DNA of 64,000 nt, from the NCBI RefSeq assembly GCF_021183825.1, contig NZ_CP089211.1:4942501-5006500 (forward strand), written 5' to 3'. Source of the stretch: Sinomicrobium kalidii. Its GTDB lineage: Bacteria > Bacteroidota > Bacteroidia > Flavobacteriales > Flavobacteriaceae. The notes under the pieces are model-generated. The model was not told where the DNA came from, made no database searches, and worked only from the letters and a program-made list of their open reading frames with translations. A program made the position numbers and the translations under genes. Below are positions 18,147 to 27,244 of the stretch, piece by piece. Every line of letters starts with the position of its first letter. Positions within the stretch are counted from its first letter, which is position 1.

Positions 18147-18287
18147 CTAAAGCTAAACCAAGACCTTTTGATGCTCCTGTAATGAACCATACTTTTTTGT
18201 TTTCCATATCCTTTATTTTTGATAGAACAAAGGTATAGCAGGATGCAGGACAGTTGTTTACCTAAATCAAACGGATGCTATCGAAAT

Positions 18288-19184
18288 TCAAACAAGACGA
18301 ACCGAGGTGGGGGTAGTATTGGTATGCTTCTTAAAAAAGTAGGTAAAATGGGCGGGTTGTGCAAACCCCAGGCAATCACTGATCTCGGATATGTTCCAAT
18401 CGGTTTGCTTAAGCAAGGCCATGGCCTCGGCTACCAATCGCTCCGTAATATGGGTGGTGGTCGTTTTTCCCGTCGTCAAGCGTACCGCACGGTTGAGATG
18501 GTTGACATGTACGGAAAGTCGTTCTGCGAAATCGCTTGCAGAACGCATACTGATACACTGTTCTGGAGATTCTATCGGAAATTGACTTTCAAGTAATTCA
18601 GTAAATATAGAAACAATTCGAGTATTTGAGTCGGGATGATGATACCTTTGTTCATTCGGTTCCATTTTCATGGCATAATGGATCAATTCAGATACCTGAT
18701 TGCGTAGCAGATCATACTTAAATCGATAGTCGGACCGGTTTTCTTCAAATATTTTCTCAAATAAAGCAGCTACTTCCTGATCTTGTTTTTCATTTAAACT
18801 ATAGACTGTTTTGCCGCCCGGAAGAAATATAGATGGGATTCCGTTTCTGTAGTTTTCTGTAAAAAAAGACTCCTTAAAAAGGCAAAAGAATCCGGTTGCC
18901 TCATCATCAAGACGTTCAAACCGATATGGAACTGACGGATTAAAAAAAAGAAGGGAACTGCCGTTGAGAATGATGCTCTTGTCAGCATAGTGGCAACGAT
19001 GTTCCCCACGAATCAACATAACCTTAAAAAAATCGTACCGTGCGTAAGGTGCCGGCGGTCTTCTACCATTATTATCTGACAGACGGAAAGCATTAAAATC
19101 CCCAGCACCGACGGGGGGCAACGTTGGTGTATGATTGAATTTATGGGTATAAAATGCTTCTAAATTTTTAGTGACGGGCGACAT
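18288..19184 (-). CDS. AraC-family transcriptional regulator
   Basis: The 298-residue soluble protein has an N-terminal cupin-like ligand region (about 30-150, with DFFKVMLIRGEHRCHYADKSI and SLLFFNPSVPYRFE). A C-terminal AraC double helix-turn-helix spans about 200-298 (ASDFAERLSVHVNHLNRAVRLTTGKTTT and WNISEISDCLGFAQPAHFTYFFKKHTNTTP). It lies 81 bp upstream of the disrupted SDR gene on the same strand. This is the common AraC-SDR pairing, so its presumed target is now inactivated. Confidence 0.9.
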   Translation of the reverse strand: MSPVTKNLEAFYTHKFNHTPTLPPVGAGDFNAFRLSDNNGRRPPAPYARYDFFKVMLIRGEHRCHYADKSIILNGSSLLFFNPSVPYRFERLDDEATGFFCLFKESFFTENYRNGIPSIFLPGGKTVYSLNEKQDQEVAALFEKIFEENRSDYRFKYDLLRNQVSELIHYAMKMEPNEQRYHHPDSNTRIVSIFTELLESQFPIESPEQCISMRSASDFAERLSVHVNHLNRAVRLTTGKTTTTHITERLVAEAMALLKQTDWNISEISDCLGFAQPAHFTYFFKKHTNTTPTSVRLV

Positions 19185-19257
19185 ATTACAAATTTAGTGA
19201 ATTCAATACATCTTGAGTAATTCCTTATTTTGAAATTTAAAGCACGATCAATTGATT

Positions 19258-19612
19258 TTCATCCCTGCATTACGATATCAACCGGGGATATCGCACTCGT
19301 TAGGATAATATGGGTGGGGGAATAGGGTATGCCTATGCACTGAACAAACACTGGAGCCTGGGCTGGGCGGGGAGTACAGTCCTACATTGGGATACCTTTT
19401 TGGAAGCTCCTTTGTTTATGGGTTTCGAGGATTTCGGCAACCAAAAGATAAACGGGTAGGAGCTGGAGTCGGGCAATGCGTAAAGCCTGCTGTTAGAGAC
19501 CGGGATCGAACATAAGATCAATGACAGGAACGCCCTTTATGTGGGGTTTTTTGTAGAATACGGGCTGAATACGGTTAATGAAAGCGGCAGCGACCATTTG
19601 ATCACTTAATAA
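19258..19612 (+). pseudogene. Relic of an outer-membrane beta-barrel protein gene
   Basis: From about 19313 the frame reads GIGYAYALNKHWSLGWAGS, then LFMGFEDFGNQKING, a stop, ELESGNA, a stop, and TGIEHKINDRNALYVGFFVEYGLN before a TAA near 19608. Alternating aromatic/hydrophobic strands and the turn NKHWSLG are typical of Bacteroidota outer-membrane barrels. With two internal stops and no start it is a relic. It occupies most of the 566-bp gap between the AraC and HTCS genes. Confidence 0.6.
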
Positions 19613-19750
19613 CAGGGAACAAACTGCAGATTTCACCTACAACTCCGTATTTACTTCGTCCGTCGGGAACAATTCATATACCGGGAATAAAAATAAGGTA
19701 TGCGTTTTTGTGGTGATTGTCCTTTATTTCCGATCAAAGATCAATGTTCA

Positions 19751-22700
19751 CTATACTTCCTGTTTATTTTCCGTAGCGTTTTTTCTTTTATACTCAGAAG
19801 GTGTTAGCTTGAAAAAATCCTTAAAGCACTTTCGGAAGTACTTTAAGTCGTTAAAGCCGACTTCATATGCGATTTGGGAAATATTCATTTTTGTCTGGGT
19901 TATCAGCAAACCGGATTTCTTGAGTCTTATGGTCCTGATAAATGCAGAAAGGTTTTGACCGGTCAAAGTCTTCAGTTTGGTATATATAACCGTACGGCTC
20001 ATATTCATTTGTTCTATGAACATGCCTGTGTTAAAATCCTGATTTGTAATATTTTGTTCTACGATGGTAATGGCCTTTTCAAGAAAAACTTCATCGGCGG
20101 AGGTTATTTCGGGGCTTTTGGGTTCCAGAATAATATCCTTTTTAAATTTTCGGATCAGGTTTGCTCTTGTTTTCAGTAAATTGTCGACCCTGGTTTCCAG
20201 AATGTCAGCTTTAAACGGTTTAGTAATATAGGCATCTGCTCCCGTTTTATATCCTTTTTCCTGGTGTACCGGGGATGTTTTGGCCGTGAGCAGTATAACC
20301 GGAATGTGACTCGTAATCAATGTTGTTTTAATATAATCGCACAATTCAAAACCGTCCATAACCGGCATGTTTACATCGCTGATAACCAGGTCAATTTGGT
20401 TTTTTTGAGTTATGGGGATAGCCTCTTTTCCGTTTTCCGCAACGAAAATGTTGTACTTGCCTGTAAATATTTCCCGGATAAAGTCCTGTACGTCCGTATT
20501 GTCTTCCACAATCAGTAAACCCGGAAGTCCGGAGTTGTCAGTTGTTGTGCAGGGGGCATTTTCCGGTTTTCCGGATTGCTGCGTACCGGTTGTAACATCG
20601 GTATCCGGGTAAAACGCATGATCCTCGGTAATCTCCGTTTCGTCAATACATTCGTTTTCCGAAAGATGGTCATTCCCCAATCTTAACAAAACACTGAAAC
20701 GGGTACCTTTCGCTTCCGAACTTTTAACCCTTATTTTACCCTTGTGAAGTTCTACCAGTCTTTTTGTCAGGGACAGGCCGATGCCCGAACCGAGGTTCTG
20801 TTTTTCATCATCGAGCTGGTGAAACCTGTCGAAGATGAATTTGATATGGTTCTTCGGGATGACACGGCCAGAATTTATAATGTCTATTTTGACGTAATCC
20901 GCAGGTATGGAATTTTGTTTTTTCGAGATCGTGGAAATATTTACGGTGACCCGCCCGTTATCATCAGTAAATTTAAAGGCATTGGACAGCAGGTTGAACA
21001 GGATTTTCTTCAGTTTTATCCTGTCAAACCACACTTCGATATTTTTGTGGCCGGCAATAAACCGGTAATTGATGTTCTTTTTTTCCGCCAATGCGTCAAA
21101 TGATTTTTTGATCTCTTCCGTAAAGGGCACGATATTGTTTTTTGAGGCCCGGAGAAAGAGTACCCCGGATTCACTCTTCCTGAAATCGAGGATCTGATTG
21201 ATGAGCTGGAGTAACATCCGTGCATTTCTGTACATGATCTCGTGTTGTTGCCGGATGTATTTGTCGCCCGAGTTTTTCCGGATCATTTTTTCAAGCGGCC
21301 CGATGATTAAGGTCAGTGGGGTACGGAAATCGTGGGACACATCTGTAAAAAGTCTCATTTTCAGTTGATTAATTTCCTGGAGCCTTTCTTTTTCCTTTTT
21401 TTCCCTGATCCTCAGCAAAATTAACTTTCCTATATACAGGGATAGCCCGATGCATACGGCAAAATAAAGCGTATAGGCCCACCAGGTCCGCCAGGGTGCG
21501 GGCAGGACCCTTATATTTACGGAACTCCCTTTTTCATTCCATATGCCATCGTTGTTAGACCCTTTTACCCTGAAAGTATAATTTCCCTGACTGATATTGG
21601 TATATACGGCCTTTCTCCGGTGGCCTACATAGTTCCACTCCCGGTCCAGGCCCTCCAGTATATAGGCAAATTCATTTTTTTCGGGTTGCATATAGCTCAG
21701 GGCCGTAAAATCAATACTGAAATTGTTTTCGTTATGTTTAAGGGTGATTTCCGAAACGGAGTCCGTAATTTTCATATAAGGGGCATTGTTGACTTCAAAA
21801 TTATTGATGTCGATGTCCGGAACGAAGGTGTTTTTCCGGATATTACCCGGGTCAAAATAGGTCAGCCCGTTGGTGCCCCCGAAGAACAGTTCCTTATTAC
21901 TGGTTTTAAAAAAGGAGCCGTAATTGAACTCATTTCCCTGAATGCCGTCGGACCGGTAGTAATTTTTTATACTGTTGGATTCAATGTTCAGCCTGCTGAT
22001 ACCACTGTTGGTACTGATCCATAAATTCCCGTTGTTATCCGATAAGATACCGTATATGATATCGTTGGGCAATCCTTCCCTCGTTCCGTAGACTCTTGCT
22101 TTTTTTCTCTTGGGGTCGTACATGTACAGGCCCTGTCCTTCGGTACCTATCCAGTAATTATTGAAATTGTCCGTGAAGATACAGTTGATGTACAGGGGAG
22201 GCCCTTTTTCCCGGGGGGGCCTGACCGGGATCTTATTCCTTTTTTTTGTAGTTATGTTTATGGATTCGAGCCCGTTGTCTCCCCCTACAAGCAGTACTTC
22301 GGGATTGTCGGTACGGACGATACTCATCACGGTGCGTATATCGTTGTCCAATCTCGATAATTGCTTTGTTTCTGTATCATAAAGGATCAGTCCTCCCGTA
22401 AGTGTCCCTATCCAGATATTGCCCTTACTATCCTCCAGTAGTGTCAAGACCTTATATCCCTTTAGAGAAATACCGCTTGATTCCGGAAAATCGATTTGTT
22501 CAAACCTGAAGGGTTCCCGGGCGGGGTTTAAAAAATTTACACCGCCGTCGTGAATGCCTATCCAGATGTTTTCGTTCCGGTCGATGATCACGGATTTTAC
22601 ATTGTTTGCGCTCAGGCTGTTTTTATCGTCCGGGTCGCTTTTGTAGTAGGTGAACTTTTTTGTTTTTCTGTTGTAAAAATTCACACCGCCTCCTTCGGTC

Positions 22701-23851
22701 CCTATCCATAAATTTCCGTCCGGATCTTCAGCCATACCGCTCACCACCTTGTAGTTTAACTTGTTATTGCTGTTCCCCGGAAAAATATTTTTAAAAGCGC
22801 TGTTATCCCGGTTGTAATAATTGATGCCGTCGGCCCAGGTCCCGATCCACATATCTCCCCTGGAATCGCGCATAATGCTGTAAACGGAGTTCTGGCTTAA
22901 ACTCGTGGAATTGTTTTTATCATGTACAATGTGTTTCAGGCGGGAATGTTCCGAATTCAGTATATATAGCCCCGAATAGGATCCTATCCATAAATTCCCC
23001 GAGAGGTCTTCATAGATACTGCGGACGGCATCGGTAATGGCTTTTTCACCGCGGAATTTGAAATCCTTAAAAGTATGTGATGACCGGTCGTAGCGGGCAA
23101 GCCCCTCTTCATAGCCCAACCAGATCGAATTCCTGCTGTCGACAAACAGGGCAGGGGGGCGGTTGAGATGTACATCCTCTTTTTGTTTTTTCGGGTAGTC
23201 CATACGCCTAAAGGTGCCTTTCCCGGGATTATAGATGTCGATATGCCTTGTGTTACAGATCCATAAATTGCCATCGTCCGTTTTTAAGAAACTCCGGATA
23301 TTATTATTGCTCAGGAAGTCCGGGTCGTTCTTGTTTTGCTGTAACCTAATGATCTCATCGGTATGAATATCGATTTGCAGTATACCGTTATTGGTGGCTA
23401 CCCAGAGCAGATCGCTGTCTATCTGGGTGATCTCCCAGATGATATGGTCTGCACCCGTATTCAGGGTACTTGCATGTTTGTATTGAATGAAGTTGTCCTG
23501 TTCGGGATTGTATTTGTTCAGGCCGTTCTGGGTACCGATCCATAAATTTCCATTGGTGTCTTCATAAATGGAGTGGACGTTGTTGTTGCTCAGGCTTGTT
23601 GTATCTCCCAAATGATGTTTATATACGGTAAACCGGTTACCGTCAAACCTGTTAAGCCCGTCTCTTGTTCCAAACCATAAATACCCTTCTTTATCCTGTA
23701 AAATGGCCATGACTGACCTTTGGGAAAGGCCGTCAGAGGATGTGTAGTGCTTAAATTTCAGGTCTTTCGGTACATCTTCCAGGACTTGCCCTGTTGCGAA
23801 TTGAGCATATCCGATAAAAAGCAGAATACTTAAAAAATGGTGAATTCTCAT
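19751..23851 (-). CDS. Hybrid two-component system regulator (HTCS) of the PUL
   Basis: The single 1366-residue protein holds a whole two-component system. It has a signal peptide (1-21) and periplasmic Reg_prop beta-propeller repeats to about residue 680 (recurring LWIGT and GLNRF/GLNKY motifs). A Y_Y_Y domain (EGLDREWNYVGHRRKAVYTNI) and a membrane span near 795-815 follow. Inside the cell are HisKA (FTDVSHDFRTPLTLIIGPLEKM), HATPase (GSGIGLSLTKRLVELH), a receiver (LLIVEDN, DVNMPVMDG, LLTAKT; about 1114-1230) and a C-terminal AraC HTH. HTCS proteins bind an oligosaccharide in the periplasm and activate their own PUL. It is the only such regulator in the window and ends the minus-strand half of the PUL. 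Confidence 0.96.
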   Translation of the reverse strand: MRIHHFLSILLFIGYAQFATGQVLEDVPKDLKFKHYTSSDGLSQRSVMAILQDKEGYLWFGTRDGLNRFDGNRFTVYKHHLGDTTSLSNNNVHSIYEDTNGNLWIGTQNGLNKYNPEQDNFIQYKHASTLNTGADHIIWEITQIDSDLLWVATNNGILQIDIHTDEIIRLQQNKNDPDFLSNNNIRSFLKTDDGNLWICNTRHIDIYNPGKGTFRRMDYPKKQKEDVHLNRPPALFVDSRNSIWLGYEEGLARYDRSSHTFKDFKFRGEKAITDAVRSIYEDLSGNLWIGSYSGLYILNSEHSRLKHIVHDKNNSTSLSQNSVYSIMRDSRGDMWIGTWADGINYYNRDNSAFKNIFPGNSNNKLNYKVVSGMAEDPDGNLWIGTEGGGVNFYNRKTKKFTYYKSDPDDKNSLSANNVKSVIIDRNENIWIGIHDGGVNFLNPAREPFRFEQIDFPESSGISLKGYKVLTLLEDSKGNIWIGTLTGGLILYDTETKQLSRLDNDIRTVMSIVRTDNPEVLLVGGDNGLESINITTKKRNKIPVRPPREKGPPLYINCIFTDNFNNYWIGTEGQGLYMYDPKRKKARVYGTREGLPNDIIYGILSDNNGNLWISTNSGISRLNIESNSIKNYYRSDGIQGNEFNYGSFFKTSNKELFFGGTNGLTYFDPGNIRKNTFVPDIDINNFEVNNAPYMKITDSVSEITLKHNENNFSIDFTALSYMQPEKNEFAYILEGLDREWNYVGHRRKAVYTNISQGNYTFRVKGSNNDGIWNEKGSSVNIRVLPAPWRTWWAYTLYFAVCIGLSLYIGKLILLRIREKKEKERLQEINQLKMRLFTDVSHDFRTPLTLIIGPLEKMIRKNSGDKYIRQQHEIMYRNARMLLQLINQILDFRKSESGVLFLRASKNNIVPFTEEIKKSFDALAEKKNINYRFIAGHKNIEVWFDRIKLKKILFNLLSNAFKFTDDNGRVTVNISTISKKQNSIPADYVKIDIINSGRVIPKNHIKFIFDRFHQLDDEKQNLGSGIGLSLTKRLVELHKGKIRVKSSEAKGTRFSVLLRLGNDHLSENECIDETEITEDHAFYPDTDVTTGTQQSGKPENAPCTTTDNSGLPGLLIVEDNTDVQDFIREIFTGKYNIFVAENGKEAIPITQKNQIDLVISDVNMPVMDGFELCDYIKTTLITSHIPVILLTAKTSPVHQEKGYKTGADAYITKPFKADILETRVDNLLKTRANLIRKFKKDIILEPKSPEITSADEVFLEKAITIVEQNITNQDFNTGMFIEQMNMSRTVIYTKLKTLTGQNLSAFIRTIRLKKSGLLITQTKMNISQIAYEVGFNDLKYFRKCFKDFFKLTPSEYKRKNATENKQEV

Positions 23852-23939
23852 TATTTTAATCAGATTGGAAGATCAATTTAATTAAAATATGTTGTTTATG
23901 CGATTTACAGCCGGACTAAAGGTGCAGGATTGAAATTTT

Positions 23940-23957
23940 ATCACAATTTATTGTGAT
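23940..23957. promoter_or_regulatory. Perfect palindrome upstream of the HTCS gene
   Basis: ATCACAAT-TT-ATTGTGAT is an 18-bp palindrome with 8-bp perfect arms, 89-106 bp upstream of the HTCS start. It looks like the operator of a dimeric helix-turn-helix regulator. The regulator is not identifiable here. Confidence 0.5.
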
Positions 23958-24025
23958 TTCCATAATGTTTTTTCTGACATCAGTGATCATCCGGACGCTT
24001 TTAATCCCATTAAATGGGTTGAGGG

Positions 24026-24261
24026 TTGATTGGTCTCAGTTTTGCGTGCAAACCCTGCTCCCGATAATTATCGGGATCGGGATTATTGCAGTATTTCGGT
24101 AAACTCAGTGTATCACACTTTAGTAGTGCGAAAAAATTATAGTCTGCTATTAGGTTAATGAGTTATTCAGTAATAACTCATTAACTTAATAACCAATAAC
24201 CAAAGTGCAATTTCATGGCGTATCCAAACCTCTGTACCTTTCAGTACAGAGTGGTTTAGTT
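24026..24261 (+). repeat. Dispersed intergenic repeat, copy B
   Basis: This is the second copy of the element at 9966-10221, with the same block order: GTGCAAACCCTGCTCCCGATAA, AAAAAATTATAGTC, TAATAACCAATAACCAAAG microrepeats, GCAATTTCATGGCG, and the hairpin CTGTAC-CTTTCA-GTACAG. It contains the palindrome CCCGATAATTATCGGG. It lies between the SASA and HTCS genes. Confidence 0.85.
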
Positions 24262-24288
24262 TCAACATAGAAGACAACCCCGGTCGAT

Positions 24289-25695
24289 TTAATTTTCCCA
24301 ATGATCTGTCCTGAACGAAGAAGCGGGCAGTTCGGCTAAATTAAACAGGCATCCTTCCACATAGTTTTCCCAGCCGTATCTGACGGCGACGGGGTTGGCC
24401 ACGTTATCGCTCGAAACAAAGAGTTTTCCCCTTCTGATCTCTGCTTTTGCCGGGTAAAAAACCTTGTCGGAACCGGCTATTGTAAAATGCCTGAGTTCCC
24501 GCCCGAAGCCGGATACGCCGTTAGGGGCATGATCAAAATCCAGGCGGACCTCGTTTTCTATGACTTCCATCGATTTATAGACCGGGCCGCTGTATTGTAT
24601 TCCCTCATAGCCATACGTTTTAGCGAGGGCCCAGTATACGAGGCGTTTGGCGACCTCTGTCTTTTTGGCCGGGTGAATACAGGATCTTTCCCCGATATCG
24701 AGGGTGACTGCCATTCCCGTGTTCGGAGTGTTGAGCATGGTGTGTAACTGTGCTTCACGAAGGAAAGCCGAGTTGACTTCGGGCTTGTATTCAAAAGGGG
24801 CTATTTGCGCAAAATAAAATGGAAATTCGCCTGAATTCCATGCGGACCGCCAGCTGTCTATCATTGCAGAGAACAATGTTTTGTACTGTTCATGATTTCC
24901 CCTGTTGGACTCTCCCTGGTACCAGATCACTCCCTTAATGCCGTACGGGATCAAAGGACGGATCATTCCGTTATACAATACGGACGAGGTATTTTTATCA
25001 ATTTCCGGCATATTCTTTTTCCTGTTTGCCTCCACATCCAGTCCGGTAGCACTGAGTGTTTCTTTACTTGTCCAGGCCTCAACCCGGGTGCCTCCGAAAC
25101 TGCTGCAAATGATACCGACCGGTACCTTGATCTGTTGTTGAAGCAGCTTTCCATACATATAGGCCACGGCGCTGAAATTCAGGACCGTCCCGGGGGAAGA
25201 TCGTTGCCAGGCCCCCTGACAGGTATCGAGGGGCTGCCTGCTCATATTTCTTTTTACATGAAAAAGGCGAAGTTGAGGGGAGGAAGCGTTCATCACAAGA
25301 TCGTTGCTTCCGTATACCGGCTGTCCTTTAAATCCTTTTACGGGCATTTCCATATTGGACTGCCCGGAGCACAGCCAGACTTCTCCCAGCAGCACATCTT
25401 CGAGTACGATTTTTTCAGATCCCTTGATCTCAAGGGTATACGGACCTCCTGCTTTCCCGGTTTTAACGGAGAGTTTCCATTTTCCGCTCTCATCGGTAAC
25501 TGCGGTGCTTTTTTCTCCCCAGCCTGTACGGGCTTTAATTCTGGTGTTTGGCCTGTCCGTACCCCATACGGCAACTTCTGCATTTTGCTGGAGTACCATA
25601 TGGTCGCTAAAGAGTGAGGCGATTTTTGTCTGGGCGCTGCTTGTGACACTGATGCCTATACACAGTGTAATAAACAGGAAGCATTTGGAAAACAT
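24289..25695 (-). CDS. Sialate O-acetylesterase-like (SASA family) carbohydrate esterase
   Basis: The 468-residue exported protein has a signal peptide (about 1-21, ending SSAQ). An N-terminal Ig-like beta domain (FSDHMVLQQNAEVAVWG) leads into an SGNH-type esterase domain. Block I is LCSGQSNME with the catalytic serine, and the later blocks are SSFGGTRVEAW, IWYQGESN and a C-terminal region with GERSCIHPAKKTEVA that holds the His. The family removes acetyl esters from sugars, not only from sialic acid. In this locus a role in de-acetylating the target glycan or its fragments is most likely. It is on the minus strand with galM and GH88. Confidence 0.88.
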   Translation of the reverse strand: MFSKCFLFITLCIGISVTSSAQTKIASLFSDHMVLQQNAEVAVWGTDRPNTRIKARTGWGEKSTAVTDESGKWKLSVKTGKAGGPYTLEIKGSEKIVLEDVLLGEVWLCSGQSNMEMPVKGFKGQPVYGSNDLVMNASSPQLRLFHVKRNMSRQPLDTCQGAWQRSSPGTVLNFSAVAYMYGKLLQQQIKVPVGIICSSFGGTRVEAWTSKETLSATGLDVEANRKKNMPEIDKNTSSVLYNGMIRPLIPYGIKGVIWYQGESNRGNHEQYKTLFSAMIDSWRSAWNSGEFPFYFAQIAPFEYKPEVNSAFLREAQLHTMLNTPNTGMAVTLDIGERSCIHPAKKTEVAKRLVYWALAKTYGYEGIQYSGPVYKSMEVIENEVRLDFDHAPNGVSGFGRELRHFTIAGSDKVFYPAKAEIRRGKLFVSSDNVANPVAVRYGWENYVEGCLFNLAELPASSFRTDHWEN

Positions 25696-25732
25696 AGTTA
25701 TTTGTTTTTATGGTTGATTAATAAAGATTAGT

Positions 25733-25860
25733 TTATTGGGTTATTAAGTTAATGAGTTATTGCGTATTGCCTAAGTAACTGAATAACCTAATAACCAATA
25801 ACTAAAGAGCAATTTCGTTACTTGCCAAATCTCTGTACCTTTCAGTACAGAGTGGTTTAA
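25733..25860 (+). repeat. Dispersed intergenic repeat, copy C (shortened)
   Basis: This copy has only the right half of the element: TTATTAAGTTAATGAGTTAT-type microrepeats, CTAATAACCAATAACTAAAG, GCAATTTCGT, and the hairpin CTGTAC-CTTTCA-GTACAG followed by GAGTGGTTTA. It lies directly upstream of the SASA gene start, and with the hairpin at 25910-25966 it fills the 303-bp gap to galM. Confidence 0.8.
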
Positions 25861-25909
25861 TACCGAATTAAAGGTTAAAACCCTGATAATTTGGTTTTTG
25901 TAAATTTTG

Positions 25910-25966
25910 GCCACGGATACACGAATATATTATGAGTTGTTTGATCATTATTCGTGTATCCGTGGC
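25910..25966 (-). terminator. Long inverted repeat downstream of the aldose epimerase gene
   Basis: Two perfect 18-nt arms, GCCACGGATACACGAATA and its complement, are separated by 21 nt and flanked by TTTT and AAA. It lies 33 bp beyond the epimerase stop and would fold into a strong hairpin in RNA from either strand. A terminator is the simplest reading, though the arms may also be a dispersed repeat. Confidence 0.6.
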
Positions 25967-25983
25967 AAACCAGCAATTCATTT

Positions 25984-25993
25984 CCCCCCCCCC
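25984..25993. repeat. C10 homopolymer tract next to the galM stop codon
   Basis: Ten consecutive C followed by GGG lie 6 bp outside the stop codon of the epimerase gene. Length changes here would not alter the protein, but could alter the transcript end. Confidence 0.7.
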
Positions 25994-25998
25994 GGGTG

Positions 25999-27177
25999 TT
26001 AACGGACTGAAAACCTGTATATGGAAACCGTGTGATACTTTTCCCCGGGATTTAGTATTATGGAAGGGAAACCGGGCTGGTTGGGTGCATCCGGAAAATG
26101 CTGTGTTTCCAGGACAAATGCCGTTCTGTAATCGTCCCTGGTACCGGATTTAAAAGTATTTCTGCCCTGCATGAAATTTCCGCTGTAGAACTGTATCCCG
26201 GGTTCTTCCGTATAGATATCCATGACAATGCCAGATTGATCTCCCGTAACGGACCCGGCGTGGTTCATCCCGTTTTCTTCTGTACTGTTCAATACGAAAT
26301 TATGGTCGTAACCACTCCCGTTTTTCAGTTGCTCATTTTCTGTTTCTATACGTTCGCCAATGATGTGGGGCGTGGTAAAATCGAAAGGCGTTCCCCTGAC
26401 CTTCCGGATATGGCCGGTGGGGATCAAGGTAGAATCTACGGGGGTATAGGTGTCGGCGTTGAACTGTACGATGTGGTTCAGAATGGTGCCGCTGCCTTCC
26501 CCGTTCAGGTTAAAGAAAGCGTGATTGGTGAGGTTGACCGGAGTCGGTTTGTCCGTTGTGGCTTCATATTCCATCTTCAGGCTTTTGTCGGCAGTGACAC
26601 TATAGGTCACTTTTACGTGCAGGGTGCCGGGGAACCCCATTTCCATGTCTGGCGAGACATAGGTGAGGACCAGGGTGTGCCCGTTCTTTTTTTCGGCATC
26701 CCAGACCACATCCTGATAACCTTTTGTGCCTCCGTGAAGTGCATTTTCGCCATTGTTTACGGGGACCGAATATTCCGTTCCGTTCAGGGTAAATCTGCCT
26801 TTGGCAATACGGTTTCCAACCCGTCCGATGGTAGCCCCGAAATAGCGTTCGCCGGATTCGCGGTAGGCCCGGGCATTACCCATTCCCACAACAACATCGG
26901 TCTCTTTGCCGTCCTTGTCCGCAACCCATAAACCGACCAGCCGCCCCCCGTAATTGGTAAAAGCTGCCCGGATGCCCTCATGCTGTATCCAGTATAATTT
27001 TACGGGCTTGCCGTCTATTACGGTTTCAAAATCTTTGGCATCAAGTGTTTTCGGGTCCCGCCTTGTTTCTTCCTGTTCGGTTTTTTCTTCCTGCCTGGCT
27101 TCCTGCGGCCTTTTTTTGCAGGATTCCAAAAAAAGTAGTGCGACGAGCAATACGGTAATAAACAGGATTCTCTTCAT
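25999..27177 (-). CDS. galM: Aldose 1-epimerase lipoprotein
   Basis: From the ATG at 27177 (MKRILFITVLLVALLFLESCKKR) the protein has about 392 residues, with a lipobox LESC. The 13 residues upstream in the longest frame would hide that signal. Mutarotase features are YGGRLVGLWV, GATIGRVGNRIAKGRF, VNNGENALHGGTKGYQDVVW, the catalytic-His block NLTNHAFFNLNGEG and the C-terminal FVLETQHFPDAPNQP with the catalytic Glu. It interconverts alpha and beta anomers of free sugars, here probably in the periplasm on monosaccharides released by the PUL enzymes. Confidence 0.93.
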   Translation of the reverse strand: MKRILFITVLLVALLFLESCKKRPQEARQEEKTEQEETRRDPKTLDAKDFETVIDGKPVKLYWIQHEGIRAAFTNYGGRLVGLWVADKDGKETDVVVGMGNARAYRESGERYFGATIGRVGNRIAKGRFTLNGTEYSVPVNNGENALHGGTKGYQDVVWDAEKKNGHTLVLTYVSPDMEMGFPGTLHVKVTYSVTADKSLKMEYEATTDKPTPVNLTNHAFFNLNGEGSGTILNHIVQFNADTYTPVDSTLIPTGHIRKVRGTPFDFTTPHIIGERIETENEQLKNGSGYDHNFVLNSTEENGMNHAGSVTGDQSGIVMDIYTEEPGIQFYSGNFMQGRNTFKSGTRDDYRTAFVLETQHFPDAPNQPGFPSIILNPGEKYHTVSIYRFSVR

Positions 27178-27244
27178 GATGTTAAATTTTATGATTTTTG
27201 GTTTAATACACAACACAAATTCAATAATGTTTTTTTGACTTAAG

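Larger units (their letters stand above)
16809..18207 (-). pseudogene. Short-chain dehydrogenase/reductase gene split by an IS200-type element
   Basis: The N-terminal exon-like piece (18207 down to about 18147) encodes MENKKVWFITGASKGLGLALVK with the cofactor motif TGxxxGxG. The rest (17581 down to 16809) encodes QVLAGGHQVAATSRN, then VVNNAGYG (NNAG), the catalytic SSIAG and YGATK (Ser, Tyr, Lys), and a full C terminus. Removing the 565 bp between them rejoins the frame exactly as LVKQVLAGG. It was thus a complete SDR before the insertion. Its AraC neighbour on the same strand (18288-19184) was probably its regulator. Confidence 0.9.

Noticed and set aside
24892..25617. 241-codon plus-strand frame inside the SASA gene
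   Set aside because: It is the antisense shadow of a clear esterase gene; it shows none of the traits of a real protein.
26098..26931. 277-codon plus-strand frame inside the aldose epimerase gene
   Set aside because: It is antisense to a well-supported mutarotase gene and has no signal, domain or regulatory context.
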